Positions 23,511 to 27,331 of a stretch of 27,331 bases of DNA are shown here, piece after piece. Below the pieces are notes generated by a model. It was given only the letters and a program-made list of their open reading frames with translations, did not search any database and had not been told where the DNA came from. Position numbers and translations under genes: made by a program. The stretch's first letter is position 1; every line of letters begins with the position of its first letter. The DNA is from Candidatus Methanofastidiosia archaeon (lineage in GTDB: Archaea > Methanobacteriota_B > Thermococci > Methanofastidiosales > NM3): positions 1 through 27,331 of the forward strand of contig JAHKLV010000225.1 of NCBI GenBank assembly GCA_020854925.1, read 5' to 3'.

Positions 23511-24730
23511 AGGTCTTCCCCTCCGGCAGGATAGATTCCGCATCCAAAGAGCTGCTGCAGGAACACCGTGGCATATGAGCCTTTTCCAAGGGTGAAATGC
23601 GTTGAGCAGGAGAGATCGCCCGCTTGTCCGTTTATCTGATATGAGAGGTCATGACACCGGGCGAGAATTTCCCTTCCCGAGCCTGATGAGCCGAGAACGG
23701 GCATGTCCTTGTTTTCAAAGTCCTGCAACGACATCCCCTCGCTTTCAAGGATCTCCCCTGCGATGCGGCCCATGGTGGAGCGGGGAAGCACGCTGCGGTG
23801 TCCGAGTAGCGGGCATGCAACTGAGATGTCTTTCGAAAGGCGCGCTTGTACCGCACGCATGTTGGATGCGTTGACCGTGGTAAATGCCCGCGTACCCTGC
23901 CGTTCCATGACTATCATGTCTCCCAGCTCGGCAACGGCCACAGGAATCGTCTCCAGGCGTGCTTCCACGATCCTGTTGAAGAGGGCAGACTGGTAAGCGT
24001 GGACAAAGAGCATGAGCAGGCGTGACGGGAGCGCAAGGAGGGCGCGACGATAGTCTCCCCCTGTTTCATACAGTGAAAAGAGCATTGCGCGCTCATAGGA
24101 TAGCGAGGGGGGGAATGCATTATACGCCTCCTTGAACCCCATTCCTTCCAGGAAGGCCGAACGCACCTCGCGGTAGGGGTCGGCAGGATATGCGGCACCG
24201 ATATACGTCCGCACTGCATCCTCGTAATCCTTTCGTACGAGTGCTTTTCCCACATCGGCGGTCACTGGCCGTGACAGGCCAAACCGCTGATAGCCAAAAT
24301 AGTTTACAAACCCCCCGTCCGTTTCCAGGCGCTGCACCGAGGCGTCAAGGAGCTCGGCAAGGGCGCACGTATCCATCTCAATCCCCCTGACGACGATGTC
24401 AAACGTGTTGCCCCCCAGGTCCCCCACCTCAATCCGGTCCCCCCTTCCTACAACGGCGATGCTGGCGCCGGGGATGCGTACGCGGGTCACGGTCTCCTCG
24501 TCTACGCCGTACACCGACATCTTCTGCCGGGTCACCGCGCGCTTGTCCTTGAGCCCTGCATACCCTACCGACTTGTGCGACACGCCGCACCGGCGTGCCA
24601 GCTCCCTCACCAGGAGTGTGGTGTCCCAGTCTCGCTTCTCCACATCGATGATGATGCAGTCGTCTTTCTCGTGGGCCACAATGCTTTTTTCTACCACCAC
24701 GAAGTCCTCGGGACGCTCCTTGATATGCAT
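23507..24730 (-). CDS. truD: tRNA pseudouridine synthase TruD
   Basis: Converts uridine 13 of tRNA to pseudouridine in the cytosol. The 407 residues begin with the archaeal form of the family (KERPEDFVVVE) and have the catalytic loop VGYAGLKDKRAVTRQ with Asp62 as nucleophile, the NYFGYQRFG motif near residue 145, and an inserted TruD-specific domain (about 150-340). A TATA-like GCATGTTTTTATGTCG (24750-24764) and AGGAAG just before the ATG support the start. Its stop overlaps the start of the SpoIIM-family gene by 4 bases, so the two are coupled. Confidence 0.95.
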   Translation of the reverse strand: MHIKERPEDFVVVEKSIVAHEKDDCIIIDVEKRDWDTTLLVRELARRCGVSHKSVGYAGLKDKRAVTRQKMSVYGVDEETVTRVRIPGASIAVVGRGDRIEVGDLGGNTFDIVVRGIEMDTCALAELLDASVQRLETDGGFVNYFGYQRFGLSRPVTADVGKALVRKDYEDAVRTYIGAAYPADPYREVRSAFLEGMGFKEAYNAFPPSLSYERAMLFSLYETGGDYRRALLALPSRLLMLFVHAYQSALFNRIVEARLETIPVAVAELGDMIVMERQGTRAFTTVNASNMRAVQARLSKDISVACPLLGHRSVLPRSTMGRIAGEILESEGMSLQDFENKDMPVLGSSGSGREILARCHDLSYQINGQAGDLSCSTHFTLGKGSYATVFLQQLFGCGIYPAGGEDL

Positions 24731-24749
24731 GGTCTTCCTTCTTCAGGGC

Positions 24750-24764
24750 GACATAAAAACATGC
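24750..24764 (-). promoter_or_regulatory. TATA-like promoter for truD
   Basis: Minus strand contains CATGTTTTTATGTC about 25-30 bases before ATG 24730; an AGGAAG ribosome site follows near 24734-24739. Confidence 0.45.
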
Positions 24765-24826
24765 TGATTCAAGGAAAAAATGGCTGCGAAAAGTTTTTAA
24801 ATCAACAAAGGTAGTCTCATCAGCAA

Positions 24827-24899
24827 GCCGTCATAGCTCAGTCGGTAGAGCGCCCGCCTGTTAAGCGGATGGTCGCAGGTTCGAGTCCTGCTGACGGCG
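24827..24899 (+). tRNA. tRNA-Asn (GTT)
   Basis: Acceptor GCCGTCA/TGACGGC, anticodon loop CTGTTAA (anticodon GTT), T-stem GCAGG/CCTGC, discriminator G, and CCA encoded at 24900-24902. The outermost pair of the anticodon stem (27-43) is a C-A mismatch. A TATA box, AAAAGTTTTTAAATC (24789-24803), precedes it. Confidence 0.95.
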
Positions 24900-24902
24900 C
24901 CA

Positions 24903-25177
24903 TGATTCCCTTCTTTTTGCTTTATACGGTCCTATCGTGCCATTTTTACAGATGTGCCTGTTCATCTACTCACTCACGCCCGCCTGGGTGGCATGAGCGC
25001 TTGGGTGTGCGGGGACACGTTCCCTGAACCCGATCTAGCAACGTGACCGTAAGGCTATTTTTGCTTCATGTGCACGGGGTACATCCGGCCCCTTTCCGGG
25101 GGAAAGGTCCTTTTCGTGTGCGTGGTGAGCTGTTCCGAAAGCCTTTTATATTGTTTTCCAGAACAGAGAAACGTCAA
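24903..25177. other. gap between two tRNAs, no gene
   Basis: No reading frame is convincing. It contains a perfect hairpin CCTTTCC-GGG-GGAAAGG (25091-25107) followed by TCCTTTT, which could end a transcript, and the TATA box of the next tRNA (CCTTTTATATTG, 25142-25153). Confidence 0.5.
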
Positions 25178-25251
25178 GGGCCTATAGCTTAGTTTGGTGG
25201 AGCTCCCGGCTCATAACCGGGCGGTCAGGGGTTCAAATCCCCTTAGGCCCA
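25178..25251 (+). tRNA. tRNA with anticodon CAT (Ile2 or elongator Met)
   Basis: Acceptor GGGCCTA/TAGGCCC, anticodon stem CCCGG/CCGGG with loop CTCATAA, T-stem AGGGG/CCCCT, discriminator A; CCA is not encoded. It lacks the G29-G30-G31 triplet and A1-T72 pair of initiators. The GGGCC start and CTCATAA loop resemble archaeal tRNA-Ile2, whose C34 becomes agmatidine, more than elongator Met, but sequence alone does not settle it. Confidence 0.9.
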
Positions 25252-25453
25252 CTTGTGACCTACCTTTCTGCTACAACTATGAATCGGGATGGCACGATCC
25301 CCTCGTGATGATGGCATTGGTCTGTCGTAGGGGTGTGTGCCGCTGTAGCATCCCGCTTCTTTTGGTACCGCCGTTTAGGGATTAACTAAGATGCCTGCAG
25401 GCAAATCTGGTGATACGTGAGGGCGTGACTGCATCCGATGATTGCCCGGCTAG

Positions 25454-25488
25454 CAAAAAAAGAAAAGAAGAAAGGCCTCGGGGGCCTT
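25454..25488 (-). terminator. terminator after the lipoprotein gene
   Basis: On the minus strand AAGGCC-CCCGA-GGCCTT forms a 6-base-pair stem followed by a T-rich run of about 17 bases. The stem begins inside the gene's stop codon. Confidence 0.7.
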
Positions 25489-26410
25489 ACACGTCAAAGA
25501 AGTCCTTGTTGTCGGCAACAATACTGTCCATTTCGTTTCGATACGTGGTGATGTCTGCCTGTGCCTGCGCCGCTCGGTCGTAATACGTGTTGTAGGTGGG
25601 CACGAGGACATCGCCAGAGTCGGGGAATGCCGACGGGTAAGCATTTTCCAGTGCTATCAGCGCGTTGATGGAGGTGATGTACGCATCGTCTGCAGTGTTC
25701 TGCAGTGATATGTAGGCATCGGCATTTCCCAAGTTCCCGTTCCTGGCCTCGACGGCTGCAGAGCGCAGATAATCTACCGCGGTGATAACATGGGTGCACA
25801 TGGTGCGAAGCCCGGCGGAATACTCGGTGACGTAGCCTATGTTTATCCTTGCTGCGATGCCCACCATCTCCTCGGCCTTTGTCTGCAGCTGAACCCATTT
25901 CTGGCGTGTCAGGTCACACGTCGATATGGCTGCCTGGTAATTGGAGGCGTTGTAATAGTTCACTGCGTCGATGTACTGGCTTTCCGCAGGGACGTAGGCG
26001 GTGAAGAAGTCGTAATACGCATCATTGTAGTGTTCGATGGCAATCAGCATCATCACGTTTTCCGTATAGTCCACGTTAGCCTGTACCTGATTTTTCCATG
26101 CGTCGACGTAGTCCTCAAGGAAGTCTTTTTTCAGGTCCTTGGCAACGCCGTCGAGATCGGTTATCTCATCGATGGCATCGTCATAGTGGCCTATGGCTTC
26201 GTTTCCCTTCGTGTATGCCTGGGTGTACATGCCGCTTTCCCATGCAACCTGCATGGCCGTTTGTGAAGTGTTGCCCTTGGTAAGGGAAGCGTTGGCCGTG
26301 TCGACGCCTTCGTTCCAGCGTTCGAGATTCTCGTTGCTCCCGCTTATGCATCCAGAAAGGCAGAGACTTCCAATAATCAGAAGTATGACAAGTACTTTGC
26401 GAGTATCCAT
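25487..26410 (-). CDS. secreted lipoprotein, helical, unknown function
   Basis: A 307-residue exported protein with a lipoprotein signal peptide: Arg4-Lys5, hydrophobic VLVILLIIGSLCL, and lipobox LSGC with Cys21 as the lipid site. The mature part is rich in Ala, Tyr, Asn and Asp and looks wholly helical, with repeated patterns of Tyr-containing helices (ASNYQAAISTCD, NADAYISLQNTAD), as in TPR-like or four-helix-bundle surface proteins. No family is recognised. The start is backed by GGTGAA (26417-26422) and a TATA box at 26447-26460. It is a single-gene unit with its own terminator. Confidence 0.85.
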   Translation of the reverse strand: MDTRKVLVILLIIGSLCLSGCISGSNENLERWNEGVDTANASLTKGNTSQTAMQVAWESGMYTQAYTKGNEAIGHYDDAIDEITDLDGVAKDLKKDFLEDYVDAWKNQVQANVDYTENVMMLIAIEHYNDAYYDFFTAYVPAESQYIDAVNYYNASNYQAAISTCDLTRQKWVQLQTKAEEMVGIAARINIGYVTEYSAGLRTMCTHVITAVDYLRSAAVEARNGNLGNADAYISLQNTADDAYITSINALIALENAYPSAFPDSGDVLVPTYNTYYDRAAQAQADITTYRNEMDSIVADNKDFFDV

Positions 26411-26446
26411 GGTGTGTTCACCTAGAGGGTAGTACTGCAGCAGAAT

Positions 26447-26460
26447 TGATAAATTTATCC
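26447..26460 (-). promoter_or_regulatory. palindromic TATA box of the lipoprotein gene
   Basis: GATAAATTTATC is a perfect 12-base palindrome about 40 bases before the ATG. GGTGAA lies 6 bases from the start. Confidence 0.6.
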
Positions 26461-26503
26461 TAAGAATCAGAATAAGAGCTGATTGCGCTCTCTCAGCCTG
26501 AGA

Positions 26504-27331
26504 TTAGAAGTCTCGAGTCGGCTGTTTTCGTTTTCGTTCGAGGCTCATGGTCGTGATGGCCGCGCCCATAATGGCGGCTCCTGCTATCCCGTAGGCGTTG
26601 AGCCGCTCGCCGAGAATTACGGCACCCATTAAGGTGGCAAAGACGACCTCGCCCGTGGCAAGGACCGATGAGGTGGTAGCCGAGATGGTCTTGAGGCCGT
26701 AGGTCCACAGCAGAAAGGGGATGGTGGTGCAGAAAAAAGCCACGTAGAGAATGTAATAGAGGCCGGTGCGGCTTACCTCGAAGGAGGCGCCGATGCCGAA
26801 GGGAAGGAGAAAGGCCGCCGTGAGGAGCATGAGGATATAGTTAACCTCAAAGATGTCGGTGCCGTTTGACATCACCTTGCGCGAAATGACGATGTACCAC
26901 GCCCACGTAAATCCCGACATGAGGACGATAAGGTCTCCCGCAAGCGTCCCCGTGTGCAGGACATCGAAGTCGCCCTCCGTGACGAGGAGAAAGATGCCGA
27001 AGATGCCACCTGCCACGGACAGGAGCTTGCGGGGGGTGGCACGCTCACCAAGGTAGTAGTGCGAGAGTATCATGACGAAAATGAGATTGATGTTGACAAG
27101 CAGGGAGGACTTGATGGCCGTTGTCCTGTCGATGCCTAGATATTGGAGGAGAAATCCGCCTGCATTGAAAATACCCATCAGATACAGATACCTATTTCTC
27201 AGGAGGCTCGAGGTGAGGCGCCTGCGGACCGCGCAGAAGACCACGGTGGAGAACAGGGCGGCAAAGAGGAATCGTATGATGGCGAAGGGAACGGGGTCGA
27301 CGTGTTCAAGGCCCATCTTGATGGCGACAAA
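26504..27331 (-). CDS. EamA/DMT-family transporter (N-terminus off the window)
   Basis: A drug/metabolite transporter of the plasma membrane. Two EamA halves can be seen in the 275 visible residues: the first with PFAIIRFLFAALF and LQYLGIDRTTAIKSSLLVNINLIFV, the second with GFTWAWYIVISRKV, SATTSSVLATGEVVFATLMGAVILGERL and a basic C-terminus. The frame stays open to the window edge, where the bases before the first internal ATG (27316) encode FVAIK, typical of the end of helix 1; so the true start lies beyond 27331 and about 20-25 residues are missing. The substrate is unknown. Confidence 0.9.
   Translation of the reverse strand, partial: FVAIKMGLEHVDPVPFAIIRFLFAALFSTVVFCAVRRRLTSSLLRNRYLYLMGIFNAGGFLLQYLGIDRTTAIKSSLLVNINLIFVMILSHYYLGERATPRKLLSVAGGIFGIFLLVTEGDFDVLHTGTLAGDLIVLMSGFTWAWYIVISRKVMSNGTDIFEVNYILMLLTAAFLLPFGIGASFEVSRTGLYYILYVAFFCTTIPFLLWTYGLKTISATTSSVLATGEVVFATLMGAVILGERLNAYGIAGAAIMGAAITTMSLERKRKQPTRDF

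Noticed and set aside
1..27331. CRISPR arrays, insertion sequences, rRNA genes, phage genes
   Set aside because: No regularly spaced repeats, transposase, integrase or rRNA-like sequence was seen on either strand.

Overview
The window is archaeal and almost certainly comes from a methanogen or a close methyl-coenzyme M reductase (MCR)-bearing relative. The evidence is a phosphoseryl-tRNA(Cys) synthetase (SepRS), a YcaO protein of the type that thioamidates McrA, a tetraether lipid synthase-like radical SAM enzyme, the wyosine enzyme Taw1, archaeal prefoldin beta and type 2 methionine aminopeptidase. Archaeal TATA boxes (AAAGATTTATA-like), GGTGA ribosome sites and several apparently leaderless starts agree. 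By eye the coding DNA is moderately GC-rich, and the many sensor-kinase parts suggest Methanomicrobia sensu lato. I cannot fix the order, and no mcr genes are present.

Left part (1-6116, minus strand): a P-type cation ATPase cut by the window edge lies 3 bases after a two-domain universal stress protein. Before these is a signalling operon of a membrane PAS histidine kinase, a single-domain receiver and a receiver with a winged-helix-like tail. tRNA-Phe(GAA) and tRNA-Thr(GGT) follow.

Middle part (6229-18185): S-adenosyl/S-inosylhomocysteine hydrolase faces a minus-strand operon of a DUF2284 cysteine-rich protein, a long AlaX editing protein and an MFS transporter. Plus-strand genes follow: methionine aminopeptidase; then prefoldin beta, a DHH phosphoesterase, Taw1 and an exported protein with a PGF-type C-terminal sorting signal; then a 145-residue unknown gene with sepS. 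A GHMP sugar kinase and a HAD phosphatase overlap on the minus strand. Translation and tRNA maturation dominate this part: SepRS charges tRNA-Cys, AlaX clears mischarged tRNA-Ala, Taw1 modifies G37 of tRNA-Phe, and TruD further right makes pseudouridine.

Right part (18186-27331): a 59-residue membrane protein and tRNA-Val(GAC) precede about 730 bases with no confident gene. Next is a densely structured control region with a short leader reading frame and an 82-residue membrane protein, then the YcaO gene. Convergent to YcaO are the Tes-like radical SAM gene, a SpoIIM-family membrane protein and TruD. tRNA-Asn(GTT), a tRNA with anticodon CAT, a secreted lipoprotein and a truncated EamA transporter end the window.

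No CRISPR array, insertion sequence, rRNA or phage gene was seen. The most unusual items are the exported PGF-tailed protein inside a tRNA-modification operon and the palindrome, hairpin and leader-peptide arrangement at 19245-19410.
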